Of a stretch of DNA of 64,000 nucleotides, positions 8,321 through 17,675 are shown one piece after another. The translations under genes and the position numbers were made by a program. The notes under the pieces were generated by a model. That model made no database searches. It was given only the letters and a program-made list of their open reading frames with translations, and was not told the DNA's origin. This DNA is from Rhodoplanes tepidamans (GTDB lineage Bacteria; Pseudomonadota; Alphaproteobacteria; Rhizobiales; Xanthobacteraceae), in NCBI RefSeq assembly GCF_030813915.1, contig NZ_JAUSUJ010000001.1, positions 496,001 through 560,000 of the forward strand. Direction: 5' to 3'. Position 1 is the first letter of the stretch. Every line of letters starts with the position of its first letter.

Positions 8321-9352
8321 ATGCCGGGCATCGCCGATCTCTCCCTCGCCGCGACGATCGGCGTGTTCGTCGCCAGCGCGGCGGCGATCGCGTTCGCCGG
8401 CGCACGGCTCTCCGGCGTCGCCGACAAGCTCGCCGACCGCACCGGCATGGGGGAGGTGATGGCCGGTGCGCTGTTCGTCGGTGCCGCGACCTCGCTGCCC
8501 GGCGCCATCACCTCGGTGACGACCGCGGCCCAGGGAGCCCCGCAGCTCGCGATCGGCAACGCGCTCGGCGGACTGACGGCGCAGACGGCGTTCGTCGCGG
8601 TCGCCGATCTGTTCTACCGCCGCGCCAACCTCGAGCACGCCGCGGCGAGCGCGTCCGGCCTCGCCCAGGGCATCCTCCTCGTGGCGCTGCTGTCGATGCC
8701 GCTGATCGCCGCCGCCCAGCCGCCGGTGACGATCTGGGGCATCCACCCGGTCTCGATCCTGATCCCGGTCGCCTACGGCTTCGGACTGAGGCTGCTGTCG
8801 CAGATCCGCGCGGAGCCGATGTGGGAGCCGGTGCAGACCGACGAGACCCGCGAGGCGCTCTCGGCACCGGACACCGGCGACGGCGCCGCCTCCGACCGGT
8901 CTCTCTGGCTGCGGTTCCTGCTCCATGCCGGCATCACGGCCGCCGCCGGCTGGGCGATCGGCGAGGCGAGCCTCGGCATCGTCGACAAGACGCCGCTGTC
9001 GGAATCCGCCGTCGGCACCGTCTTCTCCGCCGTCGCGAACTCGCTGCCGGAGCTGGTCACCGCGATCGCCGCGGTGCGCATCGGCGCAGTCAGCCTGGCG
9101 GTCGGCGACGTGATCGGCGGCAATGCGTTCGAGGTCATGTTCCTGAGCGCTGCCGACATGGTCCACGACGGCTCGATCTACCAGGCGATGACGGCGGAGC
9201 ACCGGACGACCGGCCTGATCGCGATGCTGATGACCGCCGTGCTGCTGCTCGGCATGGTCCGCCGCGAGAAGTCCGGCTTCGGCAACATCGGGTTCGAGAG
9301 CACGCTCGTGCTCGTTCTCTACGCCGGCTCGGTCGTGCTGATCTTCCTGTGA
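8321..9352 (+). CDS. Sodium/calcium exchanger-family membrane protein
   Basis: Integral membrane protein of 343 residues in the Ca2+:cation antiporter superfamily. Two internally duplicated alpha repeats can be read. The first is GALFVGAATSLPGAITSVTT followed by AIGNALGG (about 45-85). The second is FSAVANSLPELVTAIAAVR followed by GDVIGGNAFEVMFL (about 225-275). About 10 hydrophobic segments are present, with a hydrophilic loop (residues ~165-190) between the halves. The first repeat has PGA where many exchangers carry PE, so ion specificity cannot be assigned. The ATG at 8321 (MPGIADLSLAATIG) was chosen because it starts just before the first membrane helix; an in-frame start at 8222 would add a non-hydrophobic extension. 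Confidence 0.85.
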   Translation: MPGIADLSLAATIGVFVASAAAIAFAGARLSGVADKLADRTGMGEVMAGALFVGAATSLPGAITSVTTAAQGAPQLAIGNALGGLTAQTAFVAVADLFYRRANLEHAAASASGLAQGILLVALLSMPLIAAAQPPVTIWGIHPVSILIPVAYGFGLRLLSQIRAEPMWEPVQTDETREALSAPDTGDGAASDRSLWLRFLLHAGITAAAGWAIGEASLGIVDKTPLSESAVGTVFSAVANSLPELVTAIAAVRIGAVSLAVGDVIGGNAFEVMFLSAADMVHDGSIYQAMTAEHRTTGLIAMLMTAVLLLGMVRREKSGFGNIGFESTLVLVLYAGSVVLIFL

Positions 9353-9433
9353 CCGGAGGCGCCGCCGGCGTTCGTCGCCGCCACGCCGGGACCGCCTGAC
9401 GATCAGGACCGTCGCCGGACCGGCCGCGCCGCG

Positions 9434-10342
9434 TCAGCCGTCTTCGGGATCGCGCCCGGCGCCGGGCCTTCGACGCAGGTGGCTCGGCGCGATGCCGAGG
9501 CGATTGCGGAACGCGCGCGTGAGCTGGGTCGCATCGCCGAAGCCGACCGCGCGCGCGATCTCGCCGAGCGGCAGCGTGGTCCCGCCGATCAGCTCCCTGG
9601 CGCGCTCGATCCGCCGCGACAGCACGTACTGATAGGGCGTGGTTCCGGTGGCCCGGCGGAACGCGCGCACCAGCCTGAACTGGTCGAGGCCGGTCAGGGC
9701 CGCGAGGTCGGCCAGCGAGATCGGGGACGCCAGGTTCGCGGCGACGAACTCGCGGATCAGGGTCTCGTGCGCCTTCGAGAGCGTGACCGGGCTGCGATCG
9801 TCGGCCGGGTGCGGGCCGCGCGCGCGATGCAGCTCGATCCACAGGACGAGCGCGAGCTGCTCGGCATAGAGATCGTCTCCGCCGGGCGGCGTGCGCAGCA
9901 GCCGCTCGATCTTCAGAATGGTCGACCGGATCGCCTCGTCCCTGAAGTAGAGCCGGGGATCGGGCGGTTCCGCGACGGCGAGGTCGGGCAGCGCGCGGGC
10001 CAGCTCGGCCGGATCGAGATAGACCGCCGTGAACGCGTTGCTGCGCCGGCTCGGCACCGCCCAGCCGGAGACCCGCCGCCCGCCCGGCACGAAGGTGAGG
10101 GTGTCGCGGATGTCGCGTTGCTTGACCGTCGGCAGACCCTCTATCGAGGTCTCCGCGTCGCGCCGTGTGACGTCGTGCAGCGCCACGTAGTGCTGACGGC
10201 CGGTCCAGCGGAACTCGAATGCCTGGCCGCTGTTCATTCGCACGTGGTCCGCGGCGAGCCCACGCCAGCGGCGCGCCATCCGCAGCGTCTCCGGCGGAGG
10301 CGGCTCGTCGAACGCGAGGCGTATCCGGCGGAAACGGGTCAT
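9434..10342 (-). CDS. AraC-family transcriptional regulator
   Basis: DNA-binding regulator of 302 residues. The N-terminal ~170 residues form an AraC-type ligand/cupin-like region (TLTFVPGGRRVSGWAVPSR). The C-terminal ~100 residues hold the two AraC helix-turn-helices: LASPISLADLAALTGLDQFRLVRAFRRATGTTPYQYV, then PLGEIARAVGFGDATQLTRAFRNRLGIAPSHLR. The start at 10342 (MTRFRRIRLAFDEPP) was chosen over an upstream in-frame start at 10675, because the residues before it are not protein-like. It is convergent with the exchanger gene and divergent from the receiver/kinase gene at 10741. Its target is unknown. Confidence 0.88.
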   Translation of the reverse strand: MTRFRRIRLAFDEPPPPETLRMARRWRGLAADHVRMNSGQAFEFRWTGRQHYVALHDVTRRDAETSIEGLPTVKQRDIRDTLTFVPGGRRVSGWAVPSRRSNAFTAVYLDPAELARALPDLAVAEPPDPRLYFRDEAIRSTILKIERLLRTPPGGDDLYAEQLALVLWIELHRARGPHPADDRSPVTLSKAHETLIREFVAANLASPISLADLAALTGLDQFRLVRAFRRATGTTPYQYVLSRRIERARELIGGTTLPLGEIARAVGFGDATQLTRAFRNRLGIAPSHLRRRPGAGRDPEDG

Positions 10343-10740
10343 GCGAACGGCTCCGGTCTCACGTCTGCGTGCTCGCGGGTGACGAGCGCGAAAATTCGAC
10401 CATATGATAATCCCCTGGCGCGGCGGACTGCGACGGGCGGTGCACGGGCGAGCGGCGCGTGCGCGATTGACAATTATTGACCAGGCCGCAAAGATTGCGA
10501 CCACGTTCCGAGCGGTGGCGCGCAGGATGCGCGTGGTCGGACGCAGCGTGCGCGCAGAGCGCGGATGATCCGGCACGACCCGGTCGAACGAGGCGCCGAC
10601 GAGCCTGTGATTCATCCGATCAGCATGTCGGCCAGCTGCCATGGAGCCGGCGAGATCACGTCGCCGGCGCGGCAATGCGGTCGTTGGCGAGCGATGTTCG
10701 GTTCATGACGGAGCATCGGTCGCCGTATGGTGTCACAGGG
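10343..10740. other. Divergent promoter region between AraC regulator and kinase
   Basis: About 400 bases without a supportable gene, with AT-richer patches at 10395-10410 and 10465-10500. It must contain the promoters of both the AraC regulator (leftward) and the receiver-kinase gene (rightward). Confidence 0.5.
10467..10495 (+). promoter_or_regulatory. Candidate housekeeping promoter for the receiver-kinase gene
   Basis: TTGACA at 10467-10472 is a perfect -35 element. AAAGAT at 10490-10495, after a 17-base spacer, matches the -10 at only three positions. TTGAC recurs once inside the spacer. It lies about 245 bases upstream of the start. Confidence 0.3.
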
Positions 10741-12192
10741 ATGTCGGATGTGACAGCCGAGATCCGGTTGCTCGTCGTCGACGACGACGAGCACTCCCGC
10801 TACGCCAAGGCCCGCGCGTTGCGGGCGGCGGGGTGGACCGTGTCCGAGGGCGCGTCGGTGTCCGACGCGATCGCGCAGGGGGCGTCCGGAGGGTTCGATC
10901 TGGTCGTGCTCGACGTGAGGCTCCCGGACGGATCGGGAACCGAGGCGTGCGAACGCATCAAGGCGCAGTGCCCCGACACGCTCGTGCTGCTGACGTCGGC
11001 GTTCTTCACCGATGCCGCCGGCCGGGTGAGGGGCCTGGACTCGGGCGCCGACGGATATCTCGTCGAGCCGGCCGATCCGCGCGTCCTGGTCGCCACGGTC
11101 CGCTCGCTGCTGCGCATCCGTGACGCCGAGGGCCGATCGCGCGAGGCCGACGCGCGGCTGGCGGCGATCGTCGGCTCCTCGCACGATCCGATCGTCAGCA
11201 AGGATCTGGACGGGGTGATCCGGACCTGGAACGCCGCCGCCGAGCGGGTGTTCGGGTACGAGGCCGCCGAGATCGTCGGCCGGCCGGTCTCGGTCCTGAT
11301 CCCGCCCGATCGCCGGTCCGAGGCGGCGTGGATCATGGAGCGCATCGCGGCCGGCGAGCGCATCGACCAGCACGAGACCGTCCGCCTGAAGAAGTCCGGC
11401 GAGCCCGTGCACGTCGCGCTGTCGATCTCGCCGATCCGGGACGCCTCCGGGACCATCGTCGGCGCGGCCAAGACGGTGCGCGACATCACCGAGCGCCGGC
11501 AGGCGCAGGATCGCCAGCACATCCTCAACAGGGAGCTGAGCCATCGCATCAAGAACCTGCTCGCGACCGTCCAGGCGATCGCCCATCAGACGTTCCGCGA
11601 CGGGCAGCTCAGCGCCGAGGCGATCCGGACCTTCAATGCGCGGCTCGCGGCGCTCTCCAGCGCCAACGACATCCTGACCGGCGAGAACTGGGGCGGCGCC
11701 GACCTGCAGGACATCGTGTCCGGCATCGTCGCCCTGCATGTCGGCGCGGAGCCCGAGCGGTTCCGTCTGGACGGCCCCGGCGTGCGGCTGCCGCCCGACG
11801 CCTCGGTGCTGGTGTCGATGGGGCTGCACGAGCTCTGCACCAACGCGCTCAAATACGGCGCCCTGTCGGCGACGGCCGGGCGCGTGCGCATCGGCTGGAC
11901 GGTCCGGCAGGCCGACGGCCAGGGGACGCCGCGGCTGTGGCTGCGCTGGGAGGAGGAGGGAGGGCCGCCGGTCGAGCGGCCCGCCCGCCGGGGCTTCGGC
12001 ACCCGGCTGGTGACGCAGGTGCTGGCGGAAGGCCTGAACGCCGCCGTCGATCTCGACTATGCGCCGCGGGGGGTGGTCTGCACCATCGACGCCCCGCTGC
12101 CCGCCGGCGTCGCGTCCCACGCGATCGCCCCGGCGGTCGACGACGACACGAGCGGCCGCAGCCACGCCTCGGTCGGCGGCGGACACGCGTAG
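10741..12192 (+). CDS. Hybrid receiver-PAS-HWE histidine kinase
   Basis: About 483 residues. The N-terminal CheY-like receiver (about 5-125) has the acidic pocket LLVVDDDEHSR and phosphoacceptor Asp58 in VVLDVRLPDG. A PAS domain (about 133-255) ends VRDITERRQAQDRQ. The HWE core has RELSHRIKNLLATVQAIA (His268), LHELCTNALKYGALS with the family His, LRWEEEGGPP (WxE) and RRGFGTRLV. An N-terminal receiver upstream of a PAS/HWE kinase suggests that another kinase controls this protein's activity. It resembles the kinase at 6155 in its last 200 residues. ATG 10741 is preferred; ATG 10705 would add 12 residues. The extreme C-terminus after APLPAG is low complexity. Confidence 0.88.
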   Translation: MSDVTAEIRLLVVDDDEHSRYAKARALRAAGWTVSEGASVSDAIAQGASGGFDLVVLDVRLPDGSGTEACERIKAQCPDTLVLLTSAFFTDAAGRVRGLDSGADGYLVEPADPRVLVATVRSLLRIRDAEGRSREADARLAAIVGSSHDPIVSKDLDGVIRTWNAAAERVFGYEAAEIVGRPVSVLIPPDRRSEAAWIMERIAAGERIDQHETVRLKKSGEPVHVALSISPIRDASGTIVGAAKTVRDITERRQAQDRQHILNRELSHRIKNLLATVQAIAHQTFRDGQLSAEAIRTFNARLAALSSANDILTGENWGGADLQDIVSGIVALHVGAEPERFRLDGPGVRLPPDASVLVSMGLHELCTNALKYGALSATAGRVRIGWTVRQADGQGTPRLWLRWEEEGGPPVERPARRGFGTRLVTQVLAEGLNAAVDLDYAPRGVVCTIDAPLPAGVASHAIAPAVDDDTSGRSHASVGGGHA

Positions 12193-12258
12193 CCGGTCCG
12201 GCGAACGCAGCCTCTCGACGGTCGTCGTTCGCGCCGGCGAGAGAGCTGTGCTCAATGG

Positions 12259-12361
12259 GTCATTCCGGGACGGCGCGCAGCGCCGGACCCGGACTCCAGC
12301 CACAGGCACGGTATTCGCCGCTGGATTCCGGGTTCGCGGCTGCGCCGCGCCCCGGAACGAC
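12259..12361. repeat. Dispersed hairpin repeat element
   Basis: Long inverted repeat. The left arm runs from GTCATTCCGGGACGG (12259) to GGACTCCAGC (12300). The right arm runs from GCTGGATTCCGGG (12320) to CCCCGGAACGAC (12361), with about 20 bases between. It is non-coding, lies between convergent genes, and resembles mobile palindromic elements common in Hyphomicrobiales genomes. A different hairpin of similar design lies at 60113-60204. Confidence 0.8.
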
Positions 12362-12387
12362 GGCGAGCTGATCACCCGGAAAAAGTA

Positions 12388-14232
12388 TCACGCGGTCTCG
12401 GTCGTGAGGCTCTGGCGGGCCGGCGCCGCAGCCGGCGCCGCAGCCGGCGCCGCGGTCGGCGCGTCGGTCGCCGCGACGATGCGCTCGACGATGCCGCGGG
12501 CGATCTCGCGCTCGCCCATGATCACGATGGCGGCGCCGAGCGATTCGAGATGCTCGACCTCGGCGTCGGAATGGGCGCGGGCGACGATCTCGATCGCCGG
12601 ATTGGCGGCCCTGGCCTGCGACACCACCTGGCCGGCCTCGAAGGCATTGGGGATCGCCAGCACCAGGCGGCGGGCGGCCGGCAGGTTGGCGGCGGCCAGC
12701 ACCTCGGGATCGGCGGCGTTGCCGACCAGCGTCTCGGTGCCGCGCGCGTGCAGCACCGCCACCGGCGCGTCGGCGTCCTCGATCACCAGGAAGGGCAGGC
12801 CCTGCGCGGCGAGCGCCTCGGCCACCAGGCTGCCGACCCGGCCGTGGCCGACCAGCACGGTGTGGCCGGTGAGGGCGGTCGCCACCAGCGGCTCGGCCTC
12901 GGGCTTCTTCGGCGGCTTGGTCGCGGCCGGAGCGGCCGGGGCGGGCGCCGGGGCGACGCCCGGCGCCGCCTCGGGGGCGCGCGCGGCGAGCCGGCGCTTG
13001 AGCGCGGCGACGCCGGCGAAGGCGAGCGGGTTGATCAGGATCGACAGGATGGCGCCGGCCAGGATCAGGTCGCGTGCGGCCTCGGGCAGCAGCGCCATGC
13101 CGACGCCGAGCTCGGCCAGGATGAAGGAGAACTCGCCGATCTGCGCGAGGCTCGCCGCGATGGTCAGCGCCGTGCCGGTCGGGTGGCCGAAGGCGCGCAC
13201 GATCAGGAAGGCGGCGGCCGACTTTCCGATGACGACGATGAACAGCGTGCCGAGCACGGCCCACGGCTCGCGCCACAGGCTCGTCGGATCGAACAGCATG
13301 CCGACCGAGACGAAGAACAGCACCGCGAAGGCGTCGCGCAGCGGCAGCGACTCCTCGGCGGCGCGGTGGCTCAGCTCGGACTCGGAGAGGATCATGCCGG
13401 CGAAGAAGGCGCCGAGCGCGAACGACACGCCGAACAGCTTCGCCGCCCCGAAGGCGACGCCGAGCGCGATCGCCAGCACGGCGAGACGGAACAATTCGCG
13501 CGAGCCGGTGTGCGCCACCCAGTGCAGCGTCCACGGGATCACCCGGCGGCCGACCACCAGCATGAACAGCACGAAGCCGGCGACCTTGACCACCGTGACG
13601 GCGAGGACGCCCCAGATGCCGAGCTCGATCGCGAAGCCGAACAGCCCGCCGACGGCGCGCGCATCGGCCGCCGCCGCCGAGGCGCCCGGGCCGGGGCCGC
13701 CGCCGCCGAGCACGCCGGCGAGCGCCGGCAGCAGCACCAGCGCCAGCACCATCGCGAGGTCCTCGACGATCAGCCAGCCGACCGCGATCTTGCCGCGCTC
13801 GGTCTCGACCAGACGCCGCTCCTGCAGGGCACGCAGCAGCACCACCGTGGAGGCGACCGACAGCGCCAGCCCGAACACGAGCCCGGCCGGCAGCGGCCAG
13901 CCGAGGGCCCAGGCGAGGCCGGCGCCCATCGCGGTCGCGACCGCGATCTGCACGATCGCGCCCGGCACCGCGATCGCCCGCACCGACAGCAGGTCGTCGA
14001 GCGAGAAGTGCAGGCCGACGCCGAACATCAGCAGGATCACGCCCATCTCGGCGAGCTCGGGGGCGAGCGCCTGGTCGGCGATGAAGCCCGGCGTGTGCGG
14101 ACCGACCAGCACGCCGGCGACCAGATAGCCGACCAGCGGCGGAATCCTCAGCCGGTGCGCGAGCGCGCCGAACACGAAGGCGAGGCCGAGGCCGGCGACG
14201 ATGGTGGCGATCAGCGGGGTGTCGTGCGGCAT
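12388..14232 (-). CDS. ybaL: YbaL-type cation:proton antiporter with TrkA-N domain
   Basis: CPA2 monovalent cation:proton antiporter of 614 residues. The membrane domain has about 12-13 helices from PLIATIVAGLGLAFVFGAL to about residue 390. It includes PLVGYLVAGVLVGPHTPG, GVILLMFGVGLHFSLDDLL and the LIVEDLAMVLAL segment with the paired acidic ion-binding region. A cytoplasmic RCK/TrkA-N domain (about 445-570) has the nucleotide-binding GHGRVGSLVAEAL. A proline/alanine linker joins the two. The end is an Ala/Pro run rather than a second regulatory domain. The start at 14232 (MPHDTPLIATIV) matches the family. It is convergent with the receiver kinase. Likely role: K+ efflux and pH or osmotic homeostasis. 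Confidence 0.9.
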   Translation of the reverse strand: MPHDTPLIATIVAGLGLAFVFGALAHRLRIPPLVGYLVAGVLVGPHTPGFIADQALAPELAEMGVILLMFGVGLHFSLDDLLSVRAIAVPGAIVQIAVATAMGAGLAWALGWPLPAGLVFGLALSVASTVVLLRALQERRLVETERGKIAVGWLIVEDLAMVLALVLLPALAGVLGGGGPGPGASAAAADARAVGGLFGFAIELGIWGVLAVTVVKVAGFVLFMLVVGRRVIPWTLHWVAHTGSRELFRLAVLAIALGVAFGAAKLFGVSFALGAFFAGMILSESELSHRAAEESLPLRDAFAVLFFVSVGMLFDPTSLWREPWAVLGTLFIVVIGKSAAAFLIVRAFGHPTGTALTIAASLAQIGEFSFILAELGVGMALLPEAARDLILAGAILSILINPLAFAGVAALKRRLAARAPEAAPGVAPAPAPAAPAATKPPKKPEAEPLVATALTGHTVLVGHGRVGSLVAEALAAQGLPFLVIEDADAPVAVLHARGTETLVGNAADPEVLAAANLPAARRLVLAIPNAFEAGQVVSQARAANPAIEIVARAHSDAEVEHLESLGAAIVIMGEREIARGIVERIVAATDAPTAAPAAAPAAAPARQSLTTETA

Positions 14233-14470
14233 GCAGTACGAGGCCTCTCGCGGTCCCGCGGGCGGAACGCAATCTGGATGATGGATTTCGGCCATTATGA
14301 TGGGCTAGAAGACGATCGGGCAAGCGATCCGGCACGTGACGGATGCGACCGATCGCGCGCGCGGTGGGCCGGCACCGGACCGATCAGTGTCTGGATCAGG
14401 TGCTCGGATCAGGGCCTGGATCAGGGTGCGCGGATCGGTTGCGCGCGGCGGTGACGCGAGCGGAGGCGGA

Positions 14471-14896
14471 GTGACGAGGCGGCGGGACACACGGCACGGG
14501 ACGGGCGGTGCGCCGATGCGCGCCGGCCTGCGCGCGTGCCTGATCGCCGGCCTCCTGGTCCTGCACTGGAGCGCGCTGCCGCTGCTCGGCCTGAACGCCG
14601 GCACGGCGGGCGGCGGCACCGTGACGCGCGGCGCCGCCAGCGACGACCGCACGGCGCGCCCCGCCATTCCGGTGCGCGACATCGTCCGCGCCGTCGCCAC
14701 CGAGACCGACCGCCACGATCCCGCCGCCCGCGGCGCCGCCGGATCGTCCGGCGATCAGGCGGCCGTGCTCCCCGGCGTCGCCGCGGTGGATCCGATCACG
14801 ACCGCGACGCGTGTCGCGCGGGCGCCGCGCGACACCCGGCTCACGTCCTTCCGCCGCGCCTTCGACGCGCGCGGCCCGCCGACCGTCCGGGCCTGA
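14471..14896 (+). CDS. Small hypothetical protein with one hydrophobic segment
   Basis: About 141 residues from a GTG preceded by GGAGG (14462-14466); an internal ATG at 14516 is the alternative. One hydrophobic stretch (CLIAGLLVLHWSALPLLGLNAG) could be a signal peptide or anchor. The rest is Ala/Arg/Asp-rich, with no motif I recognise. It ends 112 bases before secDF on the same strand. Coding status is uncertain because the sequence is arginine-rich and low in complexity. Confidence 0.4.
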   Translation: MTRRRDTRHGTGGAPMRAGLRACLIAGLLVLHWSALPLLGLNAGTAGGGTVTRGAASDDRTARPAIPVRDIVRAVATETDRHDPAARGAAGSSGDQAAVLPGVAAVDPITTATRVARAPRDTRLTSFRRAFDARGPPTVRA

Positions 14897-15008
14897 GCCG
14901 ACCCGCGCCCGTTTTTCGCGCGGGCGATCCCTCGCTTTCGATCTCATCACGATCCCGCCGGGCGGCGATGCCGCGCCGGCGCGCGATCGCTCGCCCCGGA
15001 CCACACCC

Positions 15009-17591
15009 ATGCGGACCTCGCCCCGGGTGCTGGCGACCTATGCCCTCGTGATTCTGCTGGGCATGCTCGCCGCACTCCCCAATCTCCTCACGTCGTCGCA
15101 GCTCGCCGCCCTGCCGGACTGGCTGCCCAAGAAGCAGATCACCCTCGGCCTCGATCTGCGCGGCGGATCGCACCTCGTGCTCGAGGTCGACATCCGCGAG
15201 CTCGTCAAGGAGCGCCTGCAGGGGCTCGTCGGCGAGGCGCGGCGCGAGCTGCGCCAGGCCGGCATCGAGACCGCGTCGGTGCGCCGGCAGGACAATGCCG
15301 TGGTGGTCGACCTGCGCGATCCGGCCCGCGAGGCCGACGCCGCGACGCTCCTGCGCAGGCTCGCCCAGCCGGTGGCGTCGCTCGCCTTCGGCAGCCCGAC
15401 CACGACCGACATCACGGTGACGACCGGCCCGGCCGGTCCGACCGGCCCGGCCGGCCGCATCCGCATGGCGCTCGGAGAGGACGGCATCCGCGACCGGACC
15501 AACGCCGCCGTGGAGCAGAGCATCGAGATCATCCGCCAGCGGATCGATCAGGTCGGCGTCGCCGAGCCGACCATCCAGCGCGCCGGCGCCGACCGCATCC
15601 TGGTGCAGCTCCCCGGCGTGCAGGACCCGAGCCGCATCCGCGCGCTGCTCGGCAGCACCGCCAAGCTGACCTTCCACATGCTGTCGACGGCGGACCCCTC
15701 CGGACCGCTGCCGGCGGGCGTGCGGGTGCTGCCCGGCACCGCGGCGGGCGAGCGCTATGCCGTCGAGGACCGCGTCTCGGTCGCCGGCGACCGGCTCGCC
15801 GACGCGCGCGCCGGCTTCGACCAGCGCACCGGCGAGCCGATCGTCTCGTTCCGCTTCGACGGGGTGGGCGGGCGCCAGTTCGCCGACATCACCACCGCGA
15901 ATGTCGGTCGGCCCTTCGCCATCGTGCTCGACGGCAAGGTGCTGAGCGCGCCGGTGATCCGCGAGCCGATCACCGGCGGCTCCGGCCAGATCAGCGGCCG
16001 CTTCACGGTGGCGCAGGCGACCGACCTCGCGGCGCTGCTGCGCGCCGGCGCGCTGCCGGCGCCCCTCACCGTGATCGAGGAGCGCACCGTCGGCGCCGAT
16101 CTCGGCGGCGACGCCATCGCGCGCGGGCTGGAGAGCGGGCTGGTCGGCTTCGGCCTGGTGTTCGCCTTCATGCTGGTGCTGTACGGGCCGTGGGGCCTGG
16201 TCGCCAACGCGGCGCTCGCCCTCAACGTGGTGCTGACGCTCGGCGCGCTGAGCGTGCTCGGGGCCACCCTGACGCTGCCCGGCATCGCCGGCATCGTGCT
16301 CGGCATCGGGCTCGCGGTCGACGCCAACGTGCTGGTCAACGAGCGCATCCGCGAGGAGACCCGCAAGGGGCTCGGCGCCGGCGCGGCGCTGCAGGCCGGC
16401 TTCGACCGCGCCTACGCGACCATCGTCGACTCCAACGTGACGGCGCTGATCGCCACGGCGCTCCTGTTCCTGTTCGGCTCCGGCGCGGTGCGCGGCTTCG
16501 CCGTCACCATGGGGCTCGGCATCGCCATCTCGATGTTCACGGCGGTGTCGATCGTCCGCGTGATCATGACGGCGATCGTGCGGCGGCGGCGCCTGAAGGT
16601 GCTGCGCATCGAGCCGCTGTTCGGGATCAGGCTGATCCCGGAGGGCACCGCGATCCCGTTCATGCGCGGCCGCTTCGCCGGCATCGCGGTGTCGGCCGTG
16701 CTGTCGCTCGCCTCGATCGGCCTGTTCGTCGCGCCGGGGCTGAACTACGGCGTCGACTTCCGCGGCGGCATCCAGATGGAGGTGGTGACGAAAGGGCCGG
16801 CCGACCTCGCCGCGCTGCGCGGCGGCCTGGACAGGCTCGGGCTCGGCGAGATCGCGCTGCAGGAGTTCGGCGACGCCTCGACCGTGCTGGTGCGGGCCGA
16901 GCGGCAGCCGGGCGACGAGGCCGCCCAGACGGCGGCCGTGCAGCTGATCCGCGGCAAGCTCGCCGAGATCGCGCCGGGCTCGAAGGTCGAGCGCACCGAG
17001 GTGGTGGGGCCGAAGGTGAGCGGCGAGCTCGCCACCGCGGGCGTGCTCGCCGTGGTGCTCGCGAGCCTCGCCATGATGGCCTACATCTGGGTGCGGTTCG
17101 AATGGCCGTTCGCGGTCGGCGCCATCGCGACGCTGGTGCTGGACGTGACCAAGACGGTCGGCTTCTTCGCGCTGACCGGGCTCGACTTCAACCTCACCGC
17201 CATCGCGGCGCTGCTGACGCTGATCGGCTACTCGGTCAACGACAAGGTGGTGGTGTACGACCGCATGCGCGAGAACATGCGGCGCTTCAAGGCGATGCCG
17301 CTGCGCGACGTGATCGACCGGTCGATCAACGAGACGCTCGGCCGCAGCCTCTACACCTCGGTGACGGCGTTCCTGGCGATGCTGCCGATGGCGCTGTACG
17401 GCGGCGCCGCGGTGGCGAGCTTCGCCGTCCCGATGGTGTTCGGCATCCTGGTGGCGGCGAGCTCCTCGGTGTTCATCGCCGCGCCGATCCTGCTGTTCCT
17501 CGGCGACTGGCGCACCCGCCGGCGCAAGGCGGCGGCGGACGGCGCGGCCCCGGCGGAGCCCGGTCCTGCCGAGGCGGGGCGGCCGGCCTGA
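15009..17591 (+). CDS. secDF: Fused protein-export membrane protein SecDF
   Basis: Single chain of 860 residues combining SecD and SecF, the proton-driven accessory of the SecYEG translocon. In the SecD half, TM1 (LATYALVILLGMLAALP) leads to QITLGLDLRGGSHLVLEVD, a periplasmic P1 region with two SecD repeats, and a five-helix bundle containing GIVLGIGLAVDANVLVNERIREE (family D-A-N-V motif). The SecF half begins near residue 555 with LNYGVDFRGGIQMEV and ends with TLIGYSVNDKVVVYDRMREN and a five-helix bundle. Most alphaproteobacteria carry separate secD and secF downstream of yajC; here they are fused and no yajC is adjacent. A cytosolic basic, Ala-rich tail follows the last helix. Confidence 0.93.
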   Translation: MRTSPRVLATYALVILLGMLAALPNLLTSSQLAALPDWLPKKQITLGLDLRGGSHLVLEVDIRELVKERLQGLVGEARRELRQAGIETASVRRQDNAVVVDLRDPAREADAATLLRRLAQPVASLAFGSPTTTDITVTTGPAGPTGPAGRIRMALGEDGIRDRTNAAVEQSIEIIRQRIDQVGVAEPTIQRAGADRILVQLPGVQDPSRIRALLGSTAKLTFHMLSTADPSGPLPAGVRVLPGTAAGERYAVEDRVSVAGDRLADARAGFDQRTGEPIVSFRFDGVGGRQFADITTANVGRPFAIVLDGKVLSAPVIREPITGGSGQISGRFTVAQATDLAALLRAGALPAPLTVIEERTVGADLGGDAIARGLESGLVGFGLVFAFMLVLYGPWGLVANAALALNVVLTLGALSVLGATLTLPGIAGIVLGIGLAVDANVLVNERIREETRKGLGAGAALQAGFDRAYATIVDSNVTALIATALLFLFGSGAVRGFAVTMGLGIAISMFTAVSIVRVIMTAIVRRRRLKVLRIEPLFGIRLIPEGTAIPFMRGRFAGIAVSAVLSLASIGLFVAPGLNYGVDFRGGIQMEVVTKGPADLAALRGGLDRLGLGEIALQEFGDASTVLVRAERQPGDEAAQTAAVQLIRGKLAEIAPGSKVERTEVVGPKVSGELATAGVLAVVLASLAMMAYIWVRFEWPFAVGAIATLVLDVTKTVGFFALTGLDFNLTAIAALLTLIGYSVNDKVVVYDRMRENMRRFKAMPLRDVIDRSINETLGRSLYTSVTAFLAMLPMALYGGAAVASFAVPMVFGILVAASSSVFIAAPILLFLGDWRTRRRKAAADGAAPAEPGPAEAGRPA

Positions 17592-17629
17592 CGCCGGGCG
17601 CCGGACGTCGGGCGCCGCGACAGGCTCGA

Positions 17630-17658
17630 CGTCCCGGCCGCGCGCTGCGGCCGGGACG
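17630..17658. terminator. Bidirectional hairpin between secDF and a convergent gene
   Basis: A 12-bp perfect stem (CGTCCCGGCCGC / GCGGCCGGGACG) with a 5-base loop lies 38 bases after the secDF stop and 18 bases before the stop of the convergent gene. There is no T-tract, so terminator function is inferred from position. Confidence 0.5.
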
Positions 17659-17675
17659 CGCGGCGGGCGGCGGGC

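Noticed and set aside
12059-14128. Long plus-strand frame opposite the YbaL antiporter
   Set aside because: Low-complexity Ser/Ala/Arg content, and the antiporter on the other strand has clear membrane and RCK motifs.
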